Below are positions 1 to 9,057 of a stretch of 64,000 bases of DNA, in pieces. Location: contig CABUUO010000002.1 of NCBI GenBank assembly GCA_902494875.1, forward strand, positions 186,001 to 250,000. Direction: 5' to 3'. The position numbers and the translations under genes are program-made. The notes under the pieces are model-generated. The model searched no databases. It saw nothing but the letters and a program-made list of their open reading frames with translations, and had not been told where the DNA came from. Position 1 is the first letter of the stretch. Every line of letters starts with the position of its first letter. This DNA comes from an uncultured Pseudomonadota bacterium. Lineage in GTDB: Bacteria > Pseudomonadota > Alphaproteobacteria > RF32 > CAG-239.

Positions 1-3000
1 GTTTTTGCTGTGGTACGGCAAAAGCTCAGACTTCCGTAGATTCATGGGATGCTCTGAAAACGGGTGTGGCAGCCGGAGAGGTGGCACTTGGAGGAGACAT
101 TCAGGCAACGGCCAATCAGCCGATCCGCGATTATCAAAACGGGGCGGTAATTCACGGCAACGGACATAAAATTACCGGCAGCGACTATATGACGGATTCT
201 GCCGGCGGCGGCGGATTGATCGTTTTAGACAAGGTTTCGGGAGACGGGCTGAGTCTGGACGGCGTAGATGTCAGCGGTTTTCATAATACTTCTTCGGACG
301 ATGACGCCAGCGGAACCGGCGTTATTTATGTTAAAGATTCAAATATGGGGACGATTGACGGCAAGTTTTCCGACAACAGCGTCATAAGCAGTTATGGTAC
401 TATCGGTTCGGTCGTCAGCAATGCGGGCGGAAAGATTGCCGGCATTACCGATAGTGTTTTTGAGGGAAACAGCGTAGCAGAAAACAGTTCCGAAAAAGAC
501 GAGGTTACGTCCCGCGGTGGCGCCGTATATAACGGTGCGTCCGATGATAATGCCGGCGTTATCGGGGACATTACCGGATCGACGTTTAAGAATAATTCGG
601 TTACTTCCGAAAACAACGGTGCCGGCGGCGGCGCAATTTACAACTCCGCCGACAGTTCGATAGGCAATATTGCGGCTGATTTCAGCGGCAATAAGGTTAT
701 CAGCAACGCTAATGTTGACAAGGACCGTTTTGTTGCCAACGGCGGTGCCATTTATAACAATGCTTCAAGCATCGGAAATATTTCCGGCAATTTTACTCAA
801 AACAGCGTGGAAGCCACCCAAAGCGGAAGTGCCGGCGGCGGTGCTATATTGAACCGCGACGGAGCGGAAATCAAAGATGTCAGCGGCACTTTTTCCGGTA
901 ATACGGCGACCGGCAGCGGAGCATACGGCGGCGCGATTTTGTCGGCCGGTTCAAGTACGGAAGATTCTAAAATAGGCAATATTACGGCTGATTTTACACA
1001 AAACGAAGCCGTCGGTACGGAAGGGGCGTATGGCGGAGCCATTGACAACGAAGCCAAAAGCATGATAGGCACCATAAGCGGAAAGTTCGACGGAAACGCG
1101 GCGGTTTCGGAGAAGGAATCTCTGGGCGGTGCCATTTATAACGGCGGTACGATTACCAATATCGAAAACGCAACCTTTACCGATAATAAGGCGGAAGCGA
1201 CGACGGAAGGCGGACAGGCTTTGGGCGGTGCCATTTATACGGAAACGGATCTGACCATATCCGCCAATAACGGAGATTCGTTGTTTTCGGGAAATGTGAC
1301 TTATGTAAACGGCGAAAGTTTTTCCAATGCGGTTTATGTCGGAAATCAAGACGCAATATTAAGTTTGAATGCCAAGAACGGTAATATAACGTTTGACGAC
1401 GGTATTTACGGGAGCAAGGGTTATCAAGTTCAAATCGGCGGTGATGCCACCGGTTCGGTTAACTTGAATGAACAGATCGGCAATGCGGGAGAAATATCTG
1501 TTGATGACGGGGTAACGGTTAATTTTGGCGAAAAAGTGACGGTTGATACGGATTTAAACGTTAATAACGGCACGGTTAACGATGCCAGCATTGTCAACGG
1601 GGGAAAGATTTCCGTTGCAGCCGGTTCCACGGCTCATAATTTGGCGCTGTTGGCCGGTTCCGGATTTGATTTTTCCGACGGCGCCGTTTTGACCGGCAGT
1701 ATTTTGATTGACAAAGGTGCTGTTTCCGCTTCCAGCTATGACCATATTTTTGCCAATGACGTTGAAAGCAAACTGATTTTGACCGGTGGTTTTAACGAGG
1801 CCTTTACGGCATTGAAAAACGATTATGCTGACAAAAGTCTGGTATTGGCGAACGGAACTTATAATTTTTCCGGCGAAAGCGGAAAAGGACTTGAGCTTTC
1901 AGGCTGGGAATCAATAACCATCGGTTCGGACGACGGAAACGCAGCAGTCGGCAAGCTGGAAGGCAATATGAATATGCCTGATGTAACCGACAGTTTATAT
2001 ATTAAAAAGAACGGCACGTTTGATTTGTCCGGCAGCGGCGCCGGGGTTTTTGAGTTCGGCGGTTCGGTGGTTAACGACGGCACAATTTCTTTTCAGGACA
2101 ATTCCGCCGACGATGTTACGACCATAAAAGGCAGTTATACGGCTCAAAACAATGCGCAGATGATTGTTGACGTCGATCCGTCAGCCGGAACGTCTGATCT
2201 GCTCAAGATAGAAGGCGATGTTGTCGGGCATACGTCCGTTGTGGTTAACGCTTTGGGCAGCGGTATATCAAGAAATCAGATTTTATTTGCCGACGTGAGC
2301 GGTGACGATGAGGCAACGGCTTCTTCTTTTGACGTATACCGGGTTATGAATAATCCGTTTATGTGGAATGCGGTTTTGGAAGACAAAAAATGGTATTTTG
2401 ACAAGACCAATATTGTGGTCGGTGAGGTTATCGCCTATACGGGGCTGCCCGGTGCCGGCATAGATCAAACCAGAGGTCTGATTGACAATATTTCCGCCAA
2501 TTCACATGGAACGGAAAAAACCAAAAAAGAGTGTCAGTATTATAAGGACTATTTCCGCTGCCGGAGCTATAATACGCTTAACACTTGGGTTGCGCCGGTT
2601 TACGGCACGTCAGACGTTACGGCTCCGTTTAAGTATACGGCCGACGTTGCGGGCGTGGATGCGGGCGTGGACGTTGACTACGGCTTTTACAACAAGTTGG
2701 GATTGTTTATGTCTTACCGCACGGGGGCGTATGATTTTGACGGAACCGGAGAAGAAATTTCTTCGGACACGGGTTCCAGCATTGATATCAACAGCTATCT
2801 GGCCGGTTTATATTATCGGTACGAGCGCGGTTATCTGTGGACGATGTCTACGATTTTCGGCGGCGTGCAAAATGCGGAAATGAGCTCGGATGACGGTGTC
2901 AGTTCGGATACCAGCGGTATGGAGCTTGGCGCCAGTTTTGAGGCCGGTTTGATTTTTAATCCGATGACGGATTTGTTTATCGAACCGATTGTCGGACTGT

Positions 3001-3362
3001 TTTATACGCATATTGCCTATGACGATTTTACGGACGATTATGGCAAAAAGGTTGAGTATGACGCGGTTATGAATTTGGATTTGGAAGCGGGAATCCGAAT
3101 TGAAAAAAGGTTTAAGACCGACAACGGTTATGCCAAGTTTTATTTCAAGCCGAGCGTTATTCAGAGCCTGTCTTCCGGAGACGTCAATATCAGCGAGCTG
3201 CCGGCGATGAGCAGCACGGACAACCGGACTCTGACAAAGTTTGAATTTGGCGGCAGCATTGATTTCAGCGACGGCTGGAACGGTTTCGGCAATGTATCTT
3301 ACATTACCGGCAGCGATTACAGCAATGTGGCGGCAAACGTCGGCGTGAACTATACCTGGTAA
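1..3362 (+). CDS. Autotransporter with Pmp-like repeats (5' partial)
   Basis: This is a large surface protein whose reading frame is open from base 3, so the gene begins upstream of the window. The first visible residues (FCCGTAKAQ) look like the end of a signal peptide. The passenger carries about eight GGA(I/V) tetrapeptides, mostly GGAIYN, and about nine FxxN motifs (for example FSGN, FTQN, FTDN) over roughly the first 420 residues. That pairing defines the beta-helical repeats of chlamydial Pmp proteins and related autotransporters. The last ~260 residues read as a type V secretion beta-barrel of alternating amphipathic strands and end in Trp. A pair of cysteines (CQYY..FRC) precedes the barrel. 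The likely role is surface display or adhesion, which is inferred; the ligand is unknown. It is followed at once by a bidirectional terminator. Confidence 0.88.
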   Translation, partial: FCCGTAKAQTSVDSWDALKTGVAAGEVALGGDIQATANQPIRDYQNGAVIHGNGHKITGSDYMTDSAGGGGLIVLDKVSGDGLSLDGVDVSGFHNTSSDDDASGTGVIYVKDSNMGTIDGKFSDNSVISSYGTIGSVVSNAGGKIAGITDSVFEGNSVAENSSEKDEVTSRGGAVYNGASDDNAGVIGDITGSTFKNNSVTSENNGAGGGAIYNSADSSIGNIAADFSGNKVISNANVDKDRFVANGGAIYNNASSIGNISGNFTQNSVEATQSGSAGGGAILNRDGAEIKDVSGTFSGNTATGSGAYGGAILSAGSSTEDSKIGNITADFTQNEAVGTEGAYGGAIDNEAKSMIGTISGKFDGNAAVSEKESLGGAIYNGGTITNIENATFTDNKAEATTEGGQALGGAIYTETDLTISANNGDSLFSGNVTYVNGESFSNAVYVGNQDAILSLNAKNGNITFDDGIYGSKGYQVQIGGDATGSVNLNEQIGNAGEISVDDGVTVNFGEKVTVDTDLNVNNGTVNDASIVNGGKISVAAGSTAHNLALLAGSGFDFSDGAVLTGSILIDKGAVSASSYDHIFANDVESKLILTGGFNEAFTALKNDYADKSLVLANGTYNFSGESGKGLELSGWESITIGSDDGNAAVGKLEGNMNMPDVTDSLYIKKNGTFDLSGSGAGVFEFGGSVVNDGTISFQDNSADDVTTIKGSYTAQNNAQMIVDVDPSAGTSDLLKIEGDVVGHTSVVVNALGSGISRNQILFADVSGDDEATASSFDVYRVMNNPFMWNAVLEDKKWYFDKTNIVVGEVIAYTGLPGAGIDQTRGLIDNISANSHGTEKTKKECQYYKDYFRCRSYNTLNTWVAPVYGTSDVTAPFKYTADVAGVDAGVDVDYGFYNKLGLFMSYRTGAYDFDGTGEEISSDTGSSIDINSYLAGLYYRYERGYLWTMSTIFGGVQNAEMSSDDGVSSDTSGMELGASFEAGLIFNPMTDLFIEPIVGLFYTHIAYDDFTDDYGKKVEYDAVMNLDLEAGIRIEKRFKTDNGYAKFYFKPSVIQSLSSGDVNISELPAMSSTDNRTLTKFEFGGSIDFSDGWNGFGNVSYITGSDYSNVAANVGVNYTW

Positions 3363-3397
3363 AAATAAAGCTCCATATCGACGGAGCTTTATTTTTA
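3362..3397. terminator. Bidirectional intrinsic terminator
   Basis: A 13-bp perfect stem (3362-3374 with 3383-3395) surrounds an 8-nt loop. It has GGAGC at its core and A/T tracts on both sides. It ends the autotransporter gene on the plus strand and overlaps the nth stop codon on the minus strand, so it can serve both convergent genes. Confidence 0.85.
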
Positions 3398-4030
3398 TAT
3401 TCTTTTATCTTTGCTGTGACAGAAATCGGCAATCGGGCAATTGGCACAGTCCGGCTTTTGAGCCTTGCAGACATAACGGCCGAACAGAACCAGCCAATGG
3501 TTGGCATTCTTTACATATTCCGGCGGCAAAACCTTCAGCAAATCCTGTTCAATGGCCAGCGGTGTTTTACCGTTGCTGAAACCCAGCCTATGCGAGATAC
3601 GCATAACGTGCGTGTCGACGGCAAGGGTCGGCTGGTCAAACCAGACGTTTAAAACCACGTTGGCGGTTTTTCTGCCGACGCCGGGCAGGTTTTCCAAGGC
3701 TTCGCGGTCAGCCGGAACTTCTCCCTGATATTTTTCAACCAGCGTTTGGCTGAGGGCAATGATGTTTTTGGCCTTGTTGTTATACAAGCCAATGGTTTTG
3801 ATATAGTTTTTCAGCTCTTCAAGACCCAATGCTGCCATTTTTTGCGGGGTATCCGCGATTTCAAACAGCGCTTTGGTCGCTTTGTTGACGCCTTTGTCGG
3901 TGCTTTGGGCCGAAAGAACCACCGCTACCAGCAGAGTAAATGCGTTTTTATAATCCAACTCGCAGCGCGGATTGGGATCCTTTTGAGCAAAGACGCTCAT
4001 TATTTCTAAAATTTCGTTTTTATTTCTCAT
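3395..4030 (-). CDS. nth: Endonuclease III (DNA glycosylase/AP lyase)
   Basis: This base-excision repair enzyme removes oxidised pyrimidines and cleaves the abasic site. At 211 aa it is the normal family length. The helix-hairpin-helix LPGVGRKTAN carries catalytic Lys121, and VDTHV carries catalytic Asp139. Four cysteines with C-x6-C-x2-C-x5-C spacing near the C-terminus (CKAQKPDC..C..C) bind the [4Fe-4S] cluster. I chose the ATG at 4030 because it overlaps the tsaD stop (ATGA), and the protein then starts MRNKNEIL. Upstream in-frame codons would run through the end of tsaD. The overlap implies translational coupling with tsaD. Confidence 0.96.
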   Translation of the reverse strand: MRNKNEILEIMSVFAQKDPNPRCELDYKNAFTLLVAVVLSAQSTDKGVNKATKALFEIADTPQKMAALGLEELKNYIKTIGLYNNKAKNIIALSQTLVEKYQGEVPADREALENLPGVGRKTANVVLNVWFDQPTLAVDTHVMRISHRLGFSNGKTPLAIEQDLLKVLPPEYVKNANHWLVLFGRYVCKAQKPDCANCPIADFCHSKDKRI

Positions 4031-5106
4031 GCTTTTACGCCTCCGGCTCCTGCCGCTTTGGGTGCGTTTTCGTCCAGCGGCCAACGCGGACGGGGTTTGA
4101 AATCAAGATTGCTGACGTATCCGTTTTGAAAACGTTCCAATCCCGCCCAGGCAATCATAACGCCGTTGTCGGTGCAGAAACGGATCGGCGGCGCCGAAAA
4201 GATCAATCCCTGCCGGTCGGCCAGTTCCTGCATGCGGGTGCGCAGATAAGTGTTGGCGGCTACGCCTCCGGATACGACGATGTCTTTGCCCTGAGGATAT
4301 TTTTGTTTGAAAATTTTGATGGCTTTTTCCAGTTTGCAAATGAGGCAGTCGGCCACGGCCAGCTGAAAACTTGCGCAAACGTCGGCCACGTCTTTTTTGC
4401 GCATGATGGCGTGTTCAATGTTGCCGTCGGGATCATAGGATTCAATGATTTTGCGCACCGCGGTTTTTAAGCCCGAGAAAGAAAGGTTGCAGTCGCCGGA
4501 ATTGTGCAACGGGCGGGGAAGAACAAAGCGGTTCTCGTCACCGAGTTCGGCCATTTTTTCGACAATGGGGCCACCCGGATATCCCAGTCCCAGCATTTTT
4601 GATACCTTGTCAAAAGCTTCGCCGGCGGCGTCGTCAATGGTGGTGCCGAGACGTTCAAAATCTCCGACGCCCTTGACGATTAAAATCTGGCAGTGTCCGC
4701 CGGAAACCAGAAGCAGCAGATAAGGATATTCGACATTGCCGGTAAGACGCGGCGCCAGAGCATGGCCTTCCAGATGGTTGACGGCAATGAAAGGTTTGTT
4801 CAAGGCCAGAGCCATGGCTTTGGCTGCCATAACGCCGATGACGACGCCGCCGATAAGCCCCGGTCCCGAAGAGGCGGCAAAAGCGTCTATGTCCTGCGGT
4901 TTTAGACCGGCCTTTTTCAAGGTGTGTTCAATAATGTCGTCGATGTGTTCCAGATGTGCACGGGCGGCGATTTCGGGAACGACGCCGCCGTAAATCTTGT
5001 GATCTTCTATCTGCGTCCAGAGACATTCGCCGACTATTTCTTTTTTTTCGTTAACGACGGCAGCGGCGGTTTCGTCACAGCTGCTTTCTATTCCTAAAAC
5101 CAACAT
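4027..5106 (-). CDS. tsaD: tRNA N6-threonylcarbamoyladenosine synthase subunit TsaD
   Basis: This is the catalytic ASKHA-fold subunit that transfers threonylcarbamoyl to A37 of ANN-decoding tRNAs. The start is LGIESSCDET. The metal-binding His pair lies in NHLEGH and nucleotide-site motifs lie in LLVSGGH and VSGGVAANT. The ATG at 5106 gives MLVLGIESS, which matches the family N-terminus; a GTG at 5121 would add five residues. In many alphaproteobacteria tsaD (gcp) is divergent from hemC-hemD-mitofilin-hemY. Here the divergent gene is mitofilin itself, so hemC and hemD are absent from the site. Confidence 0.96.
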   Translation of the reverse strand: MLVLGIESSCDETAAAVVNEKKEIVGECLWTQIEDHKIYGGVVPEIAARAHLEHIDDIIEHTLKKAGLKPQDIDAFAASSGPGLIGGVVIGVMAAKAMALALNKPFIAVNHLEGHALAPRLTGNVEYPYLLLLVSGGHCQILIVKGVGDFERLGTTIDDAAGEAFDKVSKMLGLGYPGGPIVEKMAELGDENRFVLPRPLHNSGDCNLSFSGLKTAVRKIIESYDPDGNIEHAIMRKKDVADVCASFQLAVADCLICKLEKAIKIFKQKYPQGKDIVVSGGVAANTYLRTRMQELADRQGLIFSAPPIRFCTDNGVMIAWAGLERFQNGYVSNLDFKPRPRWPLDENAPKAAGAGGVKA

Positions 5107-5190
5107 CTTTCTTATATCCACTAATTCTATTGAAGTTTTTTTTAATTTATATACACTAAGAAAATAAAAATAGCAAAAGGATTTAGCAAA

Positions 5191-6177
5191 ATGGTTGACG
5201 CAAGCAGGGAAGACGCTTCGGAGAAGAGAAAAACGGGCGTTTCGGTTAAGTTTAAAAAAGGAATCAAAATTGCCGTATTTGCGACGGTTGTGGCCGGTGC
5301 CGGATACGGTTTGTGGAAAAATCCGCAGGTTGTAGAACAGGTTAAAACCTGGCTGGGCACGTCAGCGGCAGCGGAAGAAAATGAAACGGCCGTTTTGCGG
5401 GAGGAAGTACGTGATCTGCGGGTACAGCTGAACAATTTGCAGCGTCAGTTTTACGAACAGCAGGATAATTCGGTTCTGATGGAAAAATTTGCCAATCTGG
5501 AACGCTATAACTTGAATGTAATTAATTCCAAAGCCGACGTGGCGGCCGTTTTGGGGCTGGTGATGCGGATGGACAAGGCCGAACAGAAACTGGAAGCCGT
5601 TGCCGGCGCGACGGATCGCGGCGCTCTGGTTTTGACGGCAACCATGTTGGTTAAAGAAAGCGCGGATCGCGGCGGAAGTTTTGAATATGAAGCCGAGGTA
5701 CTGCGTCAGTTGGCTTCGGGAAACACAGAACTGAAAGATGCTGTGGAAGAAATTGTCAAGACCGCAAAGACCGGTGTGGTAACGAATCAGCAGCTGGCCG
5801 GGGAGTTTGCCGGCGTGTATGAAAAACTGGTCAAAAAACAGCGCGAGGCTTTTGAGCAGGACTGGAAAGACCGTCTCAACAACAAAATCAGCGAATATAT
5901 CAAAGTCAAAAAAGTTAACGAAAAAGCCCGGGAATTTGAGGAAAATCGGGAGCTGGAGCTGGTTAAGGACGACGTTGCGGCCGGAAATATCAAAAAAGCG
6001 TTGTTTGATTTGGAAAATATTAAGAATAAAGAGTTATTAAATGAAGAAAGCCTGAAAGCATGGATGCGCAAGGCCGGAGACAAGGTTGGATTCAACGATG
6101 CGGTTAACCGGATTTCCGCTTATTATCTGGCGTCTCTGAAAATTAACTTTATGAAAAAGGAAACCAGTCATGACTAG
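5191..6177 (+). CDS. Mitofilin/Mic60-like inner membrane protein
   Basis: This 328-aa protein has a charged N-terminus and one membrane segment (about residues 26-45). A predicted coiled coil (about 65-125, rich in Glu, Gln and Leu) follows. The helical C-terminus, from about residue 215 (DWKDRL, then GNIKKALFDLE, then LKAWMRKAG), resembles the mitofilin signature domain. The family is the bacterial relative of mitochondrial MIC60, which shapes inner membranes and bridges to the outer membrane. Assignment rests on this architecture and on the neighbouring HemY-like gene, since alphaproteobacteria usually carry hemC-hemD-mitofilin-hemY next to tsaD. It overlaps the next gene by 8 bp. An AAAGG ribosome site lies about 9 bp before the ATG. 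Confidence 0.8.
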   Translation: MVDASREDASEKRKTGVSVKFKKGIKIAVFATVVAGAGYGLWKNPQVVEQVKTWLGTSAAAEENETAVLREEVRDLRVQLNNLQRQFYEQQDNSVLMEKFANLERYNLNVINSKADVAAVLGLVMRMDKAEQKLEAVAGATDRGALVLTATMLVKESADRGGSFEYEAEVLRQLASGNTELKDAVEEIVKTAKTGVVTNQQLAGEFAGVYEKLVKKQREAFEQDWKDRLNNKISEYIKVKKVNEKAREFEENRELELVKDDVAAGNIKKALFDLENIKNKELLNEESLKAWMRKAGDKVGFNDAVNRISAYYLASLKINFMKKETSHD

Positions 6178-7603
6178 AAAAACCTCCATCTTTATTTTTA
6201 TCGGTTTGATTTTTACATTTGTGTTGTGGATGTGCGACAAGTCAAGCCTGGTTGCCGTTGATTGGCGCAACACCCACTCGGAATTTTCCATTCCGGAAGC
6301 CATGCTTTTTGCGCTGGTTGTTTTTGCGGTGATAGACATGATGACCCGGATTGTCCGCAAGCTGATAAAAGCTCAGTTGAAAGAGGTTTATAAGACTTCG
6401 GTTTTCCGGGAAAATACCGACGAGAATGCCACGATTGACGTTTTGGCCGGGAAAATAAGCGACAAGCTGGTTATCAACCGACGCGACTTTGACAGTTCAA
6501 TGCTGCTGGTGCTGAGAGCCATGACTTCAATTACGGCCGGAGATATGCGCGAAGCCCGCGAAAACCTCAGAGCGCTGAAAAAAATCATCGGCAACGATCC
6601 TATTATCGACGTTTTGAAAATGAAGATTTACAAAGGCGAAAAAGATTTTGACAAGATGGAAAAGCTTTCCGCCAAACTGATGAAAAACGAAAACATCCGG
6701 ATTGTCGGCATGAAAGCCGCAGTTGAAGCGCAGATGCAAAAGAAAGAGTTTAAGGAAGCGCTGGAAACGGCCAATAAGGCTTTTGAGCTGCGTCAGGACC
6801 TCTACTGGGTTATTGAAAGCGCTTTTGAACTGCGTGCCAAGGCCAAAGACTGGGACGGGGCAATGCAGGTTTTGGATGCCGGCTATAAGAAAAAAATGAT
6901 TGCCGAAGAGAAATTTAAGCGCTTTAAGGCGGTAATTCTGCTGGAAATGGCCAAAGAATATGAAGCCAAGGGCGATGACGTCAACTTCTTCAAATGCTGC
7001 AGCCAGTCGATAGACATGGATCCGACGTTGGCGCCGGCGGCTTTGGAAATGGCCAGATATTATGTCAAGAACGACAATCAGTACCGCAAGGCTGCCAAGG
7101 TTCTAACCGAGGCCTGGAAGCGCAATCCGGTTGACGAGCTGGCTTATGCCTATCTGGCATTGTGGCCGAAGGATGATATTTTGGAAAAAATCAAAAGAAT
7201 GGAAAGTTTTGCAATGTTGAACGGTCTGCGGCCGTCGCTCAACAACCGTATTTTGGCAGAACTGACTTCCAAAGCCGGTTTGTGGGGCAAAGCCAAAGGC
7301 GAGATAGAAGTCTTTCTCATTAACAACCCGTGCACAAAAACCATTTGCGACATTGCGGCCAAATATGAGGAAAAACATACCAAAGACAAAGCGGCAGCCA
7401 AAGAATGGAAGAACCGCGCCAAAAACTGCGCACATGATTCTGCCTGGGTCTGCGAAGAATGCGGCAACGTTTCGGAAAAATGGGACGCTGTTTGTCCTAA
7501 ATGCGGCGCTTTCGGTCAGGACAAATGGCATTTGTATGTGGAAGACAGCGTAGAACCGCAGACGGCTGAAACTTTGAACGCAAAAGAAGAAGACGATGAA
7601 TAA
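6170..7603 (+). CDS. HemY-like TPR membrane protein with C-terminal zinc ribbon
   Basis: The protein has 477 aa. Two N-terminal hydrophobic segments (about residues 6-22 and 42-60) are followed by a HemY_N-like stretch and many helical TPR-like repeats. The C-terminus carries a four-cysteine ribbon (CEECG...CPKCG, about residues 427-445) and then a conserved-looking FGQDKWH. Alphaproteobacterial HemY proteins have this layout. Despite the name, HemY-type TPR proteins are not heme enzymes, and their exact role in porphyrin metabolism is unclear. No heme biosynthesis gene adjoins it here. It overlaps mitofilin by 8 bp upstream and the sugar kinase by 8 bp downstream, so all three are probably translated together. 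Confidence 0.82.
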   Translation: MTRKTSIFIFIGLIFTFVLWMCDKSSLVAVDWRNTHSEFSIPEAMLFALVVFAVIDMMTRIVRKLIKAQLKEVYKTSVFRENTDENATIDVLAGKISDKLVINRRDFDSSMLLVLRAMTSITAGDMREARENLRALKKIIGNDPIIDVLKMKIYKGEKDFDKMEKLSAKLMKNENIRIVGMKAAVEAQMQKKEFKEALETANKAFELRQDLYWVIESAFELRAKAKDWDGAMQVLDAGYKKKMIAEEKFKRFKAVILLEMAKEYEAKGDDVNFFKCCSQSIDMDPTLAPAALEMARYYVKNDNQYRKAAKVLTEAWKRNPVDELAYAYLALWPKDDILEKIKRMESFAMLNGLRPSLNNRILAELTSKAGLWGKAKGEIEVFLINNPCTKTICDIAAKYEEKHTKDKAAAKEWKNRAKNCAHDSAWVCEECGNVSEKWDAVCPKCGAFGQDKWHLYVEDSVEPQTAETLNAKEEDDE

Positions 7604-9008
7604 TCAGACGAAGAATTACGAAAATCTGAAAAAGGAGTGGCTGGACAGATATGCATCTGTGCCGGCCGCTTTGGCACAGATGAAAAATATCAAGGCGGCG
7701 GCAACGGCTTTCAATACCAATGTTGACGCGGTTTTGAAAATTTCGGGCCGGCAGCTCGGCCAACTGATTTCGCAGCAGCATCTGAGTCTGTCCGATATGC
7801 AGAATATCCGGGAAACCAAGCTAAATACGCCGGAAGACGTGGTTAAGGGCATTTTCAAGTGTTTCAGCAAGGGAATTGCCGAAGAATGGATTACCGAAGA
7901 CAAGAAAGTTTATGACTGGATGGTCAAAAATCTGGGGTATGACCGTTTGCAAATGGGCGGGCAGGGCGGCATTGTTGCCAATGTTCTGGCCGTGGCCGGC
8001 GTAAAAAAGGTTTATGCCCATGCTAACTCACTGCCAAAGTTGCAGTCTGACCAGTTTTTAAAGCTGGACAATCTGTTGTCGTTTGACGAACACGGAAACG
8101 AAAAGCCGGCTTATCAGATTGACCGGCAGACGGACATTCCCCTGATTCACTGGATTATCGAGTTTGACAGAGAGGATGAGCTTTTGCTGGAAGGACAAGT
8201 CTTCAAATGTCCTAAATCCAACCGCTTTATTGCAACCTATGATCCTTTGAACCTGCATCTGGTGATGGACGACAATTTTGTAAAGGCTTCGGTCGTCAAT
8301 CCGCTGGATTATGTGATTTTATCCGGTTTTCATGCCTTAACGGAAAACAACGACGGCGTGGCTCTGGCCGAAAATGCGCTGCCGCTTATCAAAACCTGGA
8401 AGGAAAACGGGGCGATTGTTCATTTGGAAATTGCTTCCACGCAGGATTTGGCGGTAAGGAAGTCCATTATTGAAAAAATTGCGCCGAAAGTGGATTCAAT
8501 TGGCATAAACGAGCGTGAAACCATTGACATTCTGGAGGTTACCGGACAGGAAAAACTGGCCGAAGAATGCGAAAAAGACACGCACAGCGTTTGTTTGTTC
8601 CGGGCGCTTAACGAAATTAAGAAAACCATCAAAGCGCCGCGAATCCAGATGCATATGTTCGGCCTGTATATTACTGTTCAGGACAAGGGCTTTAAGATTT
8701 CTCCCGAGGCTAATCTGCGCGGGATGATGACGGCGGCGACGGTTGCGGCCGGAAAAGCCGGCACCGGCAGCGTCAACGAGGCAAAAAATTTGCTTTGGGC
8801 ACAGGGACAAACGGTTTCCGAGACCGGTCTCAAAGAACTTGAAGATTTGGCCGCATATATCGGAGACGAGGGTTTGGCCGAAAGCGGAATTGCATCTTAT
8901 CAGGATTGGGACGTTATCGCCGTGCCGACGATTTTGGTTGAAAAACCGATAACTCTGGTGGGAATGGGGGACACCATATCTTCTGTGTCGCTGCTGGCCG
9001 CAAGGTAA
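7596..9008 (+). CDS. ADP-dependent glucokinase/phosphofructokinase family protein
   Basis: This is a 470-aa ribokinase-fold sugar kinase of the ADP-dependent family, which uses ADP as phosphoryl donor for glucose or fructose-6-phosphate. Family motifs occur in order: NTNVDAV (40-46), GGQGG (121-125, the sugar-side GGQ-G-ANVLA region), HLEIAS near 273, GINERE near 304, and GMGDTIS near the C-terminus, with Asp459 as the expected catalytic base of the GXGD motif. The length fits archaeal and animal members (~450-500 aa). Sequence alone does not let me separate glucokinase from phosphofructokinase. The gene overlaps the HemY-like gene by 8 bp, so it is the third member of that operon. Bacterial members are uncommon, and horizontal acquisition is plausible though not shown. 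Confidence 0.85.
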   Translation: MNNQTKNYENLKKEWLDRYASVPAALAQMKNIKAAATAFNTNVDAVLKISGRQLGQLISQQHLSLSDMQNIRETKLNTPEDVVKGIFKCFSKGIAEEWITEDKKVYDWMVKNLGYDRLQMGGQGGIVANVLAVAGVKKVYAHANSLPKLQSDQFLKLDNLLSFDEHGNEKPAYQIDRQTDIPLIHWIIEFDREDELLLEGQVFKCPKSNRFIATYDPLNLHLVMDDNFVKASVVNPLDYVILSGFHALTENNDGVALAENALPLIKTWKENGAIVHLEIASTQDLAVRKSIIEKIAPKVDSIGINERETIDILEVTGQEKLAEECEKDTHSVCLFRALNEIKKTIKAPRIQMHMFGLYITVQDKGFKISPEANLRGMMTAATVAAGKAGTGSVNEAKNLLWAQGQTVSETGLKELEDLAAYIGDEGLAESGIASYQDWDVIAVPTILVEKPITLVGMGDTISSVSLLAAR

Positions 9009-9057
9009 AAAAGCGGTAAAGACGAGCGTCAGGCGGAATATCTTTGTGCCGAACGAA

